Source: Bacillota bacterium (GTDB taxonomy: Bacteria > Bacillota > Sulfobacillia > JACIYH01). From it: a DNA stretch of 64,000 nucleotides. Positions 14,889 through 23,096 of this stretch are shown here, piece after piece (the stretch's first letter is position 1; each line of letters begins with the position of its first letter). Below the pieces are notes generated by a model. The model had not been told where the DNA came from, did not search any database, and saw only the letters and a list, made by a program, of their open reading frames with translations. The translations under genes were made by a program, and so were the position numbers. Location: NCBI GenBank assembly GCA_040757085.1, contig JBFLXJ010000031.1, forward strand, positions 1-64,000, read 5' to 3'.

Positions 14889-16553
14889 CTACCTGGGAAG
14901 AGGCGTCAACGGGGCACGGCCGACCGCATACGGCCTCGCCCGTCGCAGCACCCGTCCCGGCCGGGCGCCCGTATGGCGCCCCTCTTCCACCACCACCTGC
15001 CCGTTCACGAGCACCCAGGCGATACCCTCGGGGTAGCGCTTGGGGTCACGGTAGGTTGCAGTATCCCGTATGCGGTTGGGGTCGAACACCACCACGTCCG
15101 CCCACATACCGGGCAGGAGCAACCCGCGATCCCGGATGCCCACCCTACCGGCCGGGCCCGAGGTCATTTTCCGGATGGCCTCCTCCAGCGACAGAACCCC
15201 CCGCTCCCGCACGTAGCGCGCAAGGACGCGGGGGAAGGTACCGAAGTTGCGCGGATGGGGATGGCCGGTCGCCAGCGGACCATCCGTCGCCAGAGCGGAA
15301 CCGTCCGAGCCGATCAGGGAAAGAGGGTGGCGGAGGAGGGTCATGATTTCGGCCTCCGTCGTCTCGAAGCGGATGACCTGCACCAGCCCCTCACCCTCCT
15401 GCAGCAGGTCGAAAGCTGCCTCGTAAGGATCCTGGCCCCGCAATGCCGCTATCTCGGCCAGCGACTTCCCCTCCCAGGGACGCCCACCGCCCAGGCCCAC
15501 CCGTGCCACCAGGAACTCCCGCCACACGCTGGGCGGATCGTTCCCTTCGAAGAGGTCGCGGCGCATGTCCTCCCGCATGCGCACCCGGGCCTGGGGCTGC
15601 GCGAGGCGCTCCAGGAGAGCATGCCTGCCCCCCTCGAGGGCCCAGGTCGGTAGATAAGAACTCAGCCAGGTGCTGGCCGCTGTGTACGGGTACACGTCGA
15701 ACGATACGTCCACGCCCGACCGCAAGCGGTACTGTCCGATGAGGCGCAAGGTGTCTTCGGCCCGGCCCCGGTGGTGGCGACCGACGCCCTTATGATGAGA
15801 AATCTGAACCGGCTCCCCGGAAAGGCGGCTGACTTCCAGGGCTTCCCGGACGGCCTGTACTACACCGCCTTCCTCGTCGCGGATGTGGCTCGAGTAAAAG
15901 GCGCGGTACCTTGCCGCCACGCGGCACAATTCCACGAGCTCCCCCTGATCGGCCCAGGAACCGGGCGCGTAAGCAAGCCCCGTGGAAAAACCCCACGCCC
16001 CCTCCTCCAATCCCTGGGCCAACAAAGCTGCCATCCTGGCCACTTCTTCCTCGGAGGCCGACCGGGGGGTGTGCCCCATCACTCCCACCCGCAGGGTGCG
16101 GTGACCAACCAGGGTGGCCACGTTGACGGCCACCCCTCGCCGGTCAAGCTCCTCCAGATACTCACCCACCGTGCGCCAGCTCCAGGAAAGGAAGTCGGCC
16201 AGGTGGCGGGCAGTATCCCGGAGGTAATCCACCGCCTCATCGAGCAGGGGGGCTGCGGAAAGCCCGCAGTTACCCACCACCTCGGTGGTGACCCCCTGCA
16301 GCACCTTGCTCATGGCCCGCCCGTCCACCAGCAGGGTCAGGTCGGAATGGGAGTGGATGTCCACAAATCCCGGTGCCACCACCATCCCGCTGGCGTCCAG
16401 AACCTGGCGGGCGGATTCTTCATCCAGGTGCCCGATGAGGGCCACCTTGCCGTCCCTGATGCCCACGTCACCACGCACCCAGGGGTTGCCGGTACCGTCC
16501 ACCAGCATCCCGCCGCGGATGACCAGGTCGAGTTGCCCCTCTGCCTCCGGCAT
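14889..16553 (-). CDS. N-acyl-D-amino-acid deacylase (D-aminoacylase), first copy
   Basis: The 554-residue amidohydrolase shows the D-aminoacylase metal site GFVDIHSHSD (His67, His69), TEVVGNCGLSA with Cys96, YSSHIRDEEGG, VQISHHKGVGR and IGSDGSALAT. The C-terminus (FDPNRIRDTATYRDP, then NGQVVVEEGRHTGARPGRVLR) is almost word for word like that of the copy at 9680-11347, so the two arose by duplication. It releases free D-amino acids in the cytoplasm. The start at 16553 is preferred because GGAAGG precedes it; an upstream GTG at 16586 lacks a site. It follows the mutase gene by 63 bases and belongs to the same operon. Confidence 0.9.
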   Translation of the reverse strand: MPEAEGQLDLVIRGGMLVDGTGNPWVRGDVGIRDGKVALIGHLDEESARQVLDASGMVVAPGFVDIHSHSDLTLLVDGRAMSKVLQGVTTEVVGNCGLSAAPLLDEAVDYLRDTARHLADFLSWSWRTVGEYLEELDRRGVAVNVATLVGHRTLRVGVMGHTPRSASEEEVARMAALLAQGLEEGAWGFSTGLAYAPGSWADQGELVELCRVAARYRAFYSSHIRDEEGGVVQAVREALEVSRLSGEPVQISHHKGVGRHHRGRAEDTLRLIGQYRLRSGVDVSFDVYPYTAASTWLSSYLPTWALEGGRHALLERLAQPQARVRMREDMRRDLFEGNDPPSVWREFLVARVGLGGGRPWEGKSLAEIAALRGQDPYEAAFDLLQEGEGLVQVIRFETTEAEIMTLLRHPLSLIGSDGSALATDGPLATGHPHPRNFGTFPRVLARYVRERGVLSLEEAIRKMTSGPAGRVGIRDRGLLLPGMWADVVVFDPNRIRDTATYRDPKRYPEGIAWVLVNGQVVVEEGRHTGARPGRVLRRARPYAVGRAPLTPLPR

Positions 16554-16616
16554 GCCGTTCCCTTCCACCGCCTCTGCCCTGGCCACGAAGACGTACGCCT
16601 GCCGACGGCTGCTCCG

Positions 16617-19600
16617 TCAGCGCACTGCAGCCTCCACCTGCGGGGACACGGGTACCTCTACCTCCAGGGGACGCAGGCAACGCTTCATCATGCGCAGGGC
16701 ACGGGCGGGGTCCAGGCGACCGTACAGCCCACCCACGATGCTGACCATGTATGAGGCATCCAGCAACACCTCTCCCCGGGGACGCAGGACATGGGCCTCA
16801 GTCGGGTCATACAGGGCACCCGAGGCGATGATGCGCAGGTGCTCCAGGTACCCGGGCCCGGCGTCCCGGCATTTGTGGTAAATGGTCCCTCCGATGAGTA
16901 GCGTGGTGCAACGATTGTTGAAGAAGTTCACCCCATACTGCAGGAAGTAAGTGTCCGTCTCCTGCACCCTTCCCACGTTGTTCCTGGTGGTGATGGCCAT
17001 GATCTCCCGACCCAGGTGGGAATGCAACCAGCTCTCCTCCTCCGACGCCGGCAGGTGGTGAGGGTGAGCGGAAAGATACCTGAGGTAGGAATTGACATCG
17101 AACAGCGCCCCCGGCCGGTCGGAACTGAAGAACTGGTGAAATACGTCTTCGCCCACCAGGCCGGGAACCCTCTTGGAGTCATGCGGCCGGGGCCGGAAAC
17201 CCGGGAACCGCTGCCAGAACTTGCGGGAGAGAACCTCTGCCGCCGTACCGTCCGCAAAGTGGGGCAACTCGAGCAGGTTTTCGGCATCGTACGCCAGCCC
17301 GAACTTCCCCTCCACCCGGCGGTATGCCAGGGGGGCATTGGGGGTCTTGAGGATGGTCCGCTTCACCCGCTTGCGGGGATCGTCGCCGGGGTAGGCGTAC
17401 AGCGGATTGGATGCCACGTTGGCGTAGAAGTCCGTGGTGGCACCGCCGATATCCAGGGCCACCAGGTTGCCCAGGCCGGGCTCGTCCTGGTACCCCTTCG
17501 CCAGCAGGTTGATACCCAGGAAGGCCGCCCGGGGCGTGGGCAGGAACGGCGCACTCATGTACTCCTCCACCACATCGAAGCCCTTGCCCCGGATGATCAC
17601 GGTTTGGAAGAGATCACGGATGGCCTCGTTCACCGCCTCGATGCGGAAGGTGTTCACCTCCGGCATCACGTTGGGCGTCACCCGCACGTCAACACCGTTG
17701 ATCCGGAAAATGCGCTCTACCTCGGCCGCCACGTCCTGGTTGCCCGCGTAAATCACCGGGATGCCGTAGCGGGCGTAGGTGGCTCGCCGGGCTTCCTCAG
17801 CCAGCAAGCGGGCATTGTGCAGGATGATCTCCGCTTCCCCGCCGTAGTCCACCCCACCGGCCAGCAGGATCATCTCCGGACGATCGTGCTGGTAGATGCG
17901 TTCCACCTCTTCATCGGTGAGACGGCCGGCGTAGCTCCCCACCAGCTTGGCCCCGGCGGTCAGCGCCGCCAGTTCGGCAGCCTCCCCACTCTCCTCCGGC
18001 ACCAGACCCACCGTCACCACCTTGAGACCACCTTTGGCACTGGAGCAGGGGAGTTTGATGTCGTACTCCGCCATGGCCCGGGCCAGGGGCTCCCAGTCCC
18101 CCCGCTCCCGGCACTCCTCCAAGACCCCCAGGCCGTTGGCCAGGCCTTCCCGCAAGTCCTCGGGCGTGGTGGCCACGTACCGAAGGTGGAATTCCTCCCG
18201 GTCCGTATCGAAGGTGCCGATCTTGGTGAAGGTGCTGCCGAAGTCCACCACCAGCACCTTCTTGCCCTCCACACGGTGGATTCCGACCCGGTCGCGGAAC
18301 GCCCGTACCACCGACTCGTCGATGGTCTCCGGCAACTCGGTGATGTACGACTCCTCGTCCGCCACCGAAATGCTCTTGTCAAAGTACCAGGGATAACGGG
18401 CGCGCACGAGGTCGACCCGCTCCATCTCGTCCTTGACCTTTCGATGGTCAAACTCGTCGATACGACAGCAGCCGTCGACCATCTTCGTGCGACACTTACC
18501 CACCATCTCGTAGCGCTTGTCCAGCACCGTCAGTTTGGGGGCCTGGAACAAACCCGTCTGCAGCGCCAGGTCCAGCGTGTCGGGACTGATCATGCCACAC
18601 TCGCCACCCGGGTAGTTCCGTTCGTCCACGAACGACAGGAGCATGGTCTCGTAGTTGCGCTCCCGGGCGGAAGGCTCGGCGCGCCGGGCAGCCTCCTCGG
18701 GCGGTACCGCCCAATCGAGGAAGTTCTGCACCGTCACCGGTCCTTCGTACCCTCCCATGAGGGCGAGGTGCAGGATGTTGTACATGGCCCCCCGCTTCAG
18801 CTCTTCTTTACGGGCCACCAGACGGGGATCGGAAAGCGGGTCAGGACGGTGGCCCTTGTAAAAGTCCTTCACCACCTGCTTGACGATCTCGCACGACTCG
18901 ATGATGTCCCGGGCCCGGGCCTCGTGGTGGGCCTCCGGATAGGACACCACGTGGATGATGTCCGGATCCACGAACATCTGCCACCAGGTGGTGATGGCCA
19001 GGTGGCCCTTGGCCATGTTGAGGTTGGGCGGGAAGCTGGACAACCCTCCCCGCGTCTCCTTGATGATGTGGAAGTCGAAGTGCCGCGTAAGGGGCTCGAT
19101 CAGTTCGTAGGCCGCCTGCATCTTGGCCAGGTCCATCAGCCCCGATATCTGGGGTGGAAGGTCGAACATGAGCTGCATGATGTAGTGGCGGATGCCCATC
19201 TTCAGGGCCACTACGCCCGCCACCACGTGGTCGGTCACGTACATGTCGTCCGAGCAGTTGCGAAGCTGCCACTGGTGCGGATCGTTGATCTCAAGGGGCT
19301 TGTCAAGGGAAGCCCACCAGCGCATCACCCGGAAGTGCTCATCAAAGGAATCACGGATAGAGATGGGTCCCCGGCCGTCCAGTTCGTTGTAGAAGAATAT
19401 GGGCACCGCCGGGAAGGGCATGTGCAGGGTCTCTTCGAAGATCTTGGCCAGTTCCAGCAACTCGTCGGTGCCCGAATAAATGCGGATCATGGGGAAATTG
19501 CCCCGGCGGGTGGCCTCCTTAAGGCGGACCAGGTCCTCCTTGCTGCGGATGGGTACCCCACCCTGACCCTTGAGGTATTTGGCAGGATCCTCTTCTCCCC

Positions 19601-20354
19601 GGATGAACTTGGCCAGGTAGGCCTGGCTGGGCTGGTCAGGACCCAGGGACACTATCTCCAGGGCCCCCGCCTCCGCCACCTCCATGACGTCGCGAATGGT
19701 GGGCTCCACGCTATCGGCGGCGATACCGATGTGGGCCCGCAGGATGGGCCGGTTCTCCCGGTCCCGCACCTGGCGAATGCGCTCCAGCAGTTCGTCCGAC
19801 CACTGTTCCTCCGCTACCCGCCGCGGGGGCTTGCCCAGGGCGAAGTCCAGCAACTCCTCCATGGTAACGAAGTCGTCCACGATCAGAGCGAAGAAGTCCC
19901 GGAACTTCTCCTTGTGACGGTATTCTTCTGCCACCTTGTCCAGGTCGTAGTGACGGTCCTCGGGCAGGGAAAAGCGGTCCTCCAGCACCGGTTGCCCGGT
20001 CATGGCCCGCACCAGGTTGGCCGCCGGGCGCAATCCTCCGAAGCAGTAGCGGATGCCGCTGGCCTGGGGATTTAGCCCATACTCCCACGCCTTTTCCACG
20101 AACTCTCCCACCAGCTTATCCACGTGCAGGTCACCCAGCCGAATGGAGATGCCCACCACCTCGGGGCGCGACTCCCTGATCTTGTTGATCACCTCCCCCA
20201 CGGGAACAGCCGGCCCCAGCTTGATGGCCACGTAGCCCATCCCCAGGTCCTCCATCCATTCCGCGAAGGATTCCACCCCCAGGGAATGGACGCAGTCCCC
20301 AATGGCCGCCACCAGTACCCGTCTCTTCCTGCCCACCCCAGAAGTGTCGCTCAT
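16617..20354 (-). CDS. Fused B12-binding / mutase-like barrel / GlmL-type reactivase protein
   Basis: This 1245-residue chain joins three parts that glutamate-mutase-type systems normally keep on separate genes. Residues ~10-150 form a B12-binding Rossmann domain with GDCVHSLG (Asp20, His23, Gly26) and a later YCFGGLRP. Residues ~200-640 look like the barrel of glutamate mutase/aminomutase E subunits (ILRAHIGIAADSVEPT, IVSLGPDQPSQAYLAKF). Residues ~696-1245 match GlmL/MutL ASKHA ATPases, with VVDFGSTFTKIG, SSAKGGLKVVTVGL, LLAGGVDYGG and LVALDIGGATTDFY. The expected activity is an adenosylcobalamin carbon-skeleton or amino-group rearrangement with built-in cofactor repair. The substrate is unknown. 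The start overlaps the opine dehydrogenase-like stop by four bases. Domain boundaries are estimates; the central barrel is the least certain part. Confidence 0.8.
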   Translation of the reverse strand: MSDTSGVGRKRRVLVAAIGDCVHSLGVESFAEWMEDLGMGYVAIKLGPAVPVGEVINKIRESRPEVVGISIRLGDLHVDKLVGEFVEKAWEYGLNPQASGIRYCFGGLRPAANLVRAMTGQPVLEDRFSLPEDRHYDLDKVAEEYRHKEKFRDFFALIVDDFVTMEELLDFALGKPPRRVAEEQWSDELLERIRQVRDRENRPILRAHIGIAADSVEPTIRDVMEVAEAGALEIVSLGPDQPSQAYLAKFIRGEEDPAKYLKGQGGVPIRSKEDLVRLKEATRRGNFPMIRIYSGTDELLELAKIFEETLHMPFPAVPIFFYNELDGRGPISIRDSFDEHFRVMRWWASLDKPLEINDPHQWQLRNCSDDMYVTDHVVAGVVALKMGIRHYIMQLMFDLPPQISGLMDLAKMQAAYELIEPLTRHFDFHIIKETRGGLSSFPPNLNMAKGHLAITTWWQMFVDPDIIHVVSYPEAHHEARARDIIESCEIVKQVVKDFYKGHRPDPLSDPRLVARKEELKRGAMYNILHLALMGGYEGPVTVQNFLDWAVPPEEAARRAEPSARERNYETMLLSFVDERNYPGGECGMISPDTLDLALQTGLFQAPKLTVLDKRYEMVGKCRTKMVDGCCRIDEFDHRKVKDEMERVDLVRARYPWYFDKSISVADEESYITELPETIDESVVRAFRDRVGIHRVEGKKVLVVDFGSTFTKIGTFDTDREEFHLRYVATTPEDLREGLANGLGVLEECRERGDWEPLARAMAEYDIKLPCSSAKGGLKVVTVGLVPEESGEAAELAALTAGAKLVGSYAGRLTDEEVERIYQHDRPEMILLAGGVDYGGEAEIILHNARLLAEEARRATYARYGIPVIYAGNQDVAAEVERIFRINGVDVRVTPNVMPEVNTFRIEAVNEAIRDLFQTVIIRGKGFDVVEEYMSAPFLPTPRAAFLGINLLAKGYQDEPGLGNLVALDIGGATTDFYANVASNPLYAYPGDDPRKRVKRTILKTPNAPLAYRRVEGKFGLAYDAENLLELPHFADGTAAEVLSRKFWQRFPGFRPRPHDSKRVPGLVGEDVFHQFFSSDRPGALFDVNSYLRYLSAHPHHLPASEEESWLHSHLGREIMAITTRNNVGRVQETDTYFLQYGVNFFNNRCTTLLIGGTIYHKCRDAGPGYLEHLRIIASGALYDPTEAHVLRPRGEVLLDASYMVSIVGGLYGRLDPARALRMMKRCLRPLEVEVPVSPQVEAAVR

Positions 20355-21640
20355 CGCCCAACTGCCTCCCGAACATCTGGCTCGAGTTTCCCGGCGATCG
20401 GCTCAAACTCACCCGCCAGTGCCTCAGCCAGCGTTTTCACTCCATAACGCTGCGGAGCCCGGCTGCGGGCCACCCCCTCGGGTGACAGCCTGCCTTCCCG
20501 CAGCCAGACCACGCCCATCCATGCCCCCACTTCTGTGAGCACCCCGTCGATGACGGGGGTCGCCACCCCCGCCAACTCCGCCAGCCCCCTGGTCACCACC
20601 AGCCCGAAGGGCACATCCTCCGTGAGGTACCTCGAGTTCAGATCCGGCCGGTACCTCCCCTCGGCCACCTCAACCACCGGCAGGCGGATCCCCCGGTAGG
20701 CCCGGTTGCTGGCCAAGGCCTGCAGCAAGCTGGACTGGTCGTCTATTTGGCCCACGTAAGCATCTTTCAACCAGGTGTAAACGTCCACCACGCCACCCAG
20801 GTCCAGCAGGCCACCGAAGGCACGGGCCAGGGCGTCCCGCAACTCCATTACCTCGGCGCTCATGGAGGCGAGCAAGGCTGCTCCTTCTTCTCCCGCCTCC
20901 TGGTAAAACAGAGGGACCTCCTGCGCTGCCAGAGCCCGGTCCCCAAGCCGCCGTATGTGGACGTACATGAGCCCGGGATGCAGGATTTGCCCGGTATTCG
21001 CCAGGGTCATGGCGGTGAGGCCTCCCCCCGCCACGACAGGCACTCCCAGCCACGCGCTGAGGATACTGGCTACCCGGGGAGCCGCTGCCTGCGGACGACT
21101 ACCAAGCAGGACGCGCGCCTTTGCCCCCAGCACCCTCACCCGGCAACCGTAGACTTCGAGCCGGCACGCCCAGGGCAGGGTCTGCAACCCGAAGGCGACC
21201 ATCCCTGGAACTCTGCCGGCGAGCTCCTTCACCTGGTACTCGAACCCGCCCCGGGCCGGAATCGCCCCCACCATGGTGCCGGGGCTCAACCAAGGCGAAA
21301 GACCCTCCAGCAAACTCTCGTGGGCAAAGGCAGGCGCCACCAGCAATACGGCCATGGCGCTGGATGCCATCCGGGGGTCACGGGTCACCACCACCCGGCC
21401 CCGGTCTACCATGCATTCCCCCGCCGAAGACACTACGGTAAGCCCGCCCGGGGACCCGGCCATGGCCCGCATAACCCTATCGGCTTCGTCCCGGTAAGGG
21501 AGGTACCACACCACTTCCAGGGACGTGCGCAGGGCCAACGTCGCGACGAGGACATGGGCCCCGTGTCCGCCCCCCGCCACCACCACCCGCGGCATGCCTG
21601 CGATCCCGGCTACCCCGCCAGCGACTTGTGCCTCATCCAC
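20351..21640 (-). CDS. Opine dehydrogenase-like NAD(P)-dependent oxidoreductase
   Basis: The 429-residue enzyme starts with a Rossmann dinucleotide site (VVVAGGGHGAHV, residues 19-30). Its C-terminal helical domain fits octopine/nopaline dehydrogenases: ANTGQILHPGLMY, then SRYLTEDVPFGLVVTRGLAELAG and ATPVIDGVLTE. Such enzymes reversibly join or split an amino acid and a 2-keto acid, so here it may oxidise imported N-carboxyalkyl amino acids or an amino-acid product of the mutase. The ATG at 21640 follows AGGGGG by about seven bases. It is the first gene of the operon, directly after a strong promoter and palindrome, and is coupled to the mutase gene through a 4-base overlap. The actual substrate is not known. 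Confidence 0.75.
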   Translation of the reverse strand: MDEAQVAGGVAGIAGMPRVVVAGGGHGAHVLVATLALRTSLEVVWYLPYRDEADRVMRAMAGSPGGLTVVSSAGECMVDRGRVVVTRDPRMASSAMAVLLVAPAFAHESLLEGLSPWLSPGTMVGAIPARGGFEYQVKELAGRVPGMVAFGLQTLPWACRLEVYGCRVRVLGAKARVLLGSRPQAAAPRVASILSAWLGVPVVAGGGLTAMTLANTGQILHPGLMYVHIRRLGDRALAAQEVPLFYQEAGEEGAALLASMSAEVMELRDALARAFGGLLDLGGVVDVYTWLKDAYVGQIDDQSSLLQALASNRAYRGIRLPVVEVAEGRYRPDLNSRYLTEDVPFGLVVTRGLAELAGVATPVIDGVLTEVGAWMGVVWLREGRLSPEGVARSRAPQRYGVKTLAEALAGEFEPIAGKLEPDVREAVGR

Positions 21641-21660
21641 TGCCCCCTGCCGCCCTTGCG

Positions 21661-21672
21661 GACCACGTGGTC
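21661..21672. repeat. 12-bp perfect palindrome in the leader of the opine dehydrogenase operon
   Basis: GACCACGTGGTC reads the same on both strands. It lies in the short untranslated leader between the predicted transcription start and the first gene, so it could be a second protein-binding site or a small RNA hairpin near the ribosome site. Function is inferred from position only. Confidence 0.4.
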
Positions 21673-21685
21673 ACCATCTGTAATA

Positions 21686-21701
21686 ACTGGTCATGACCAG
21701 T
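21686..21701. promoter_or_regulatory. 16-bp perfect palindromic operator candidate
   Basis: ACTGGTCATGACCAGT is a perfect inverted repeat that overlaps the last three bases of the -10 box and the likely transcription start. A repressor bound here would block the promoter. The core CTGGTC-GACCAG half sites resemble those of FadR-type GntR regulators, and an FCD-type GntR gene lies 3.3 kb away at 24894-25571. That link is inference. Confidence 0.6.
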
Positions 21702-21728
21702 ATAGCATATTCGGCACGAACTGGCCAA
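21699..21728 (-). promoter_or_regulatory. Sigma-A-type promoter of the opine dehydrogenase/mutase/deacylase operon
   Basis: Reading the minus strand, TTGGCC (21728-21723) is followed after 18 bases by TATACT (21704-21699), with a TG one base before the -10 box (extended -10). The first gene starts about 60 bases downstream. It is one of the clearest promoters in the window and is overlapped by the 16-bp palindrome. Confidence 0.6.
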
Positions 21729-21805
21729 TTCCTGCTCCAGCCCGTTCTTTTTTGCGACCTCCCATGATGTGGGAGGAGTCCACCGCCCTTTTCAAGTAAG
21801 CAATG

Positions 21806-23086
21806 CTATAGGCGACGCCTGTGGGCAGCATGCCCACCGGAAGACTGGCCGAGCCAGTCACCCGTCGACACAACCGCCGCCACTGCCTTTCCGAATTCCA
21901 CGGTGCTCACCGATCGGCAGTTTTCCGCCATCCGCGCCAGATCAGGAGTAACCGTACCGCCCCCGACCACCTCTTCCACGGCGGCACGAACCAGCCGCGC
22001 AGCCTCGTGCCAGCCCATGTATTCCAGCAACATGGCCCCGGAGAGTATCAGCGAGGTGGGATTGGCTTTGCCCTGCCCCGCATATTTGGGCACCGAACCG
22101 TGGGTCGGCTCGAACACAGCCACCTCGTCAGACATATTGGCCCCCGGGGCCACGCCCAGCCCGCCCACCAGGGCAGCGGCTGCGTCGGACAGGTAGTCGC
22201 CGTTCAGGTTGGGGGCCGCGATCACATCGTAATCCCCAGGCCTGGTGATCAGCTGCTGCAACATGTTGTCGGCTATCCGATCCTTGATCACAATGCATCC
22301 ATCCGGCGCCCGTCCAGTGCCCAGCGTATCCTCTCGCACCACCCGATCGCCAAACTCCTCATCGGCGAGCTCGTACCCCCACTGCCGGAACGCCCCTTCC
22401 GTGTACTTCATGATGTTACCCTTGTGGACCAGGGTGACGCTTTTCCGGCCCCGTTCGAGTGCATACAGAAACGCTTTGCGAACCAGACGACGGGAAGCCC
22501 GGCGACTGATGGGCTTGACGCCGATCCCGGAATCCGGGTCCACGGTTACCCCCAGCGAATCGGCCAGGAATTCGATCAGCCGTCGGGCGGCCGGACTTCC
22601 GCTGGGCCACTCTATCCCGGCGTAGACGTCCTCGGTATTCTCGCGGAATATGACCAGATCCACCTGCTCGGGGTGCCGTAGGGGCGACGGCAACCCCGGG
22701 AACCAGCGTACGGGACGAACGCAGGCGTAGAGATCCAGGGCCTGCCGCAAGGCCACATTCACACTCCGAAAACCGCTGCCCACCGGTGTCGTGAGTGGAC
22801 CCTTAATGGCCACCTTGCACTGGCGGATGGCCTCCAGGGTTGCCACCGGCAGGTACTCTCCCGTCTTCAGGTAAGCAGACTCACCCGCCTCCAGGCTCCG
22901 CCACACCACCCGCCTCGCCCCCCCGTAAGCCCGCGCCACGGCAGCATCAAGCACGGGACGGGTCGCTTCCCATATCTCCGGCCCGATGCCATCCCCCGCG
23001 ATGAAACCCACCACGGGGCGATCGGGAACCACCAGCCTGCCTGCTTCCCACCGGCACAACTCCCCCGAAACATCCTGATGCCCCAT
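21806..23086 (-). CDS. icd: NADP-type isocitrate dehydrogenase
   Basis: The 426-residue enzyme oxidises isocitrate to 2-oxoglutarate and CO2. Substrate-binding residues are in TTPVGSGFRSVNVALRQ, with RPVRWF and VIFRENTEDVYAGIEW downstream, the metal-binding Asp region in APNLNGDYLSDAAAALVGG, and GSVPKYAGQGKANP near the coenzyme site. Length and motifs fit bacterial Icd rather than 3-isopropylmalate dehydrogenase. The ATG at 23086 follows GAGGTG by six bases and starts ten bases after the LeuD-type gene, so the two are co-transcribed. Together with the hydro-lyase upstream it would convert citrate to 2-oxoglutarate, if that enzyme is an aconitase. Confidence 0.9.
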   Translation of the reverse strand: MGHQDVSGELCRWEAGRLVVPDRPVVGFIAGDGIGPEIWEATRPVLDAAVARAYGGARRVVWRSLEAGESAYLKTGEYLPVATLEAIRQCKVAIKGPLTTPVGSGFRSVNVALRQALDLYACVRPVRWFPGLPSPLRHPEQVDLVIFRENTEDVYAGIEWPSGSPAARRLIEFLADSLGVTVDPDSGIGVKPISRRASRRLVRKAFLYALERGRKSVTLVHKGNIMKYTEGAFRQWGYELADEEFGDRVVREDTLGTGRAPDGCIVIKDRIADNMLQQLITRPGDYDVIAAPNLNGDYLSDAAAALVGGLGVAPGANMSDEVAVFEPTHGSVPKYAGQGKANPTSLILSGAMLLEYMGWHEAARLVRAAVEEVVGGGTVTPDLARMAENCRSVSTVEFGKAVAAVVSTGDWLGQSSGGHAAHRRRL

Positions 23087-23096
23087 CCGTTTCACC

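Noticed and set aside
17016-20075. A 1019-residue plus-strand frame opposite the mutase fusion gene
   Set aside because: Rich in His, Val and Gly with no domain pattern; the minus strand carries clear ASKHA and B12-binding motifs, so this is an antisense shadow.
21641-21805. A cobalamin riboswitch before the mutase operon
   Set aside because: The distance from the promoter to the first gene is about 60 bases, too short for the ~200-base element, and no B12-box-like sequence was seen.
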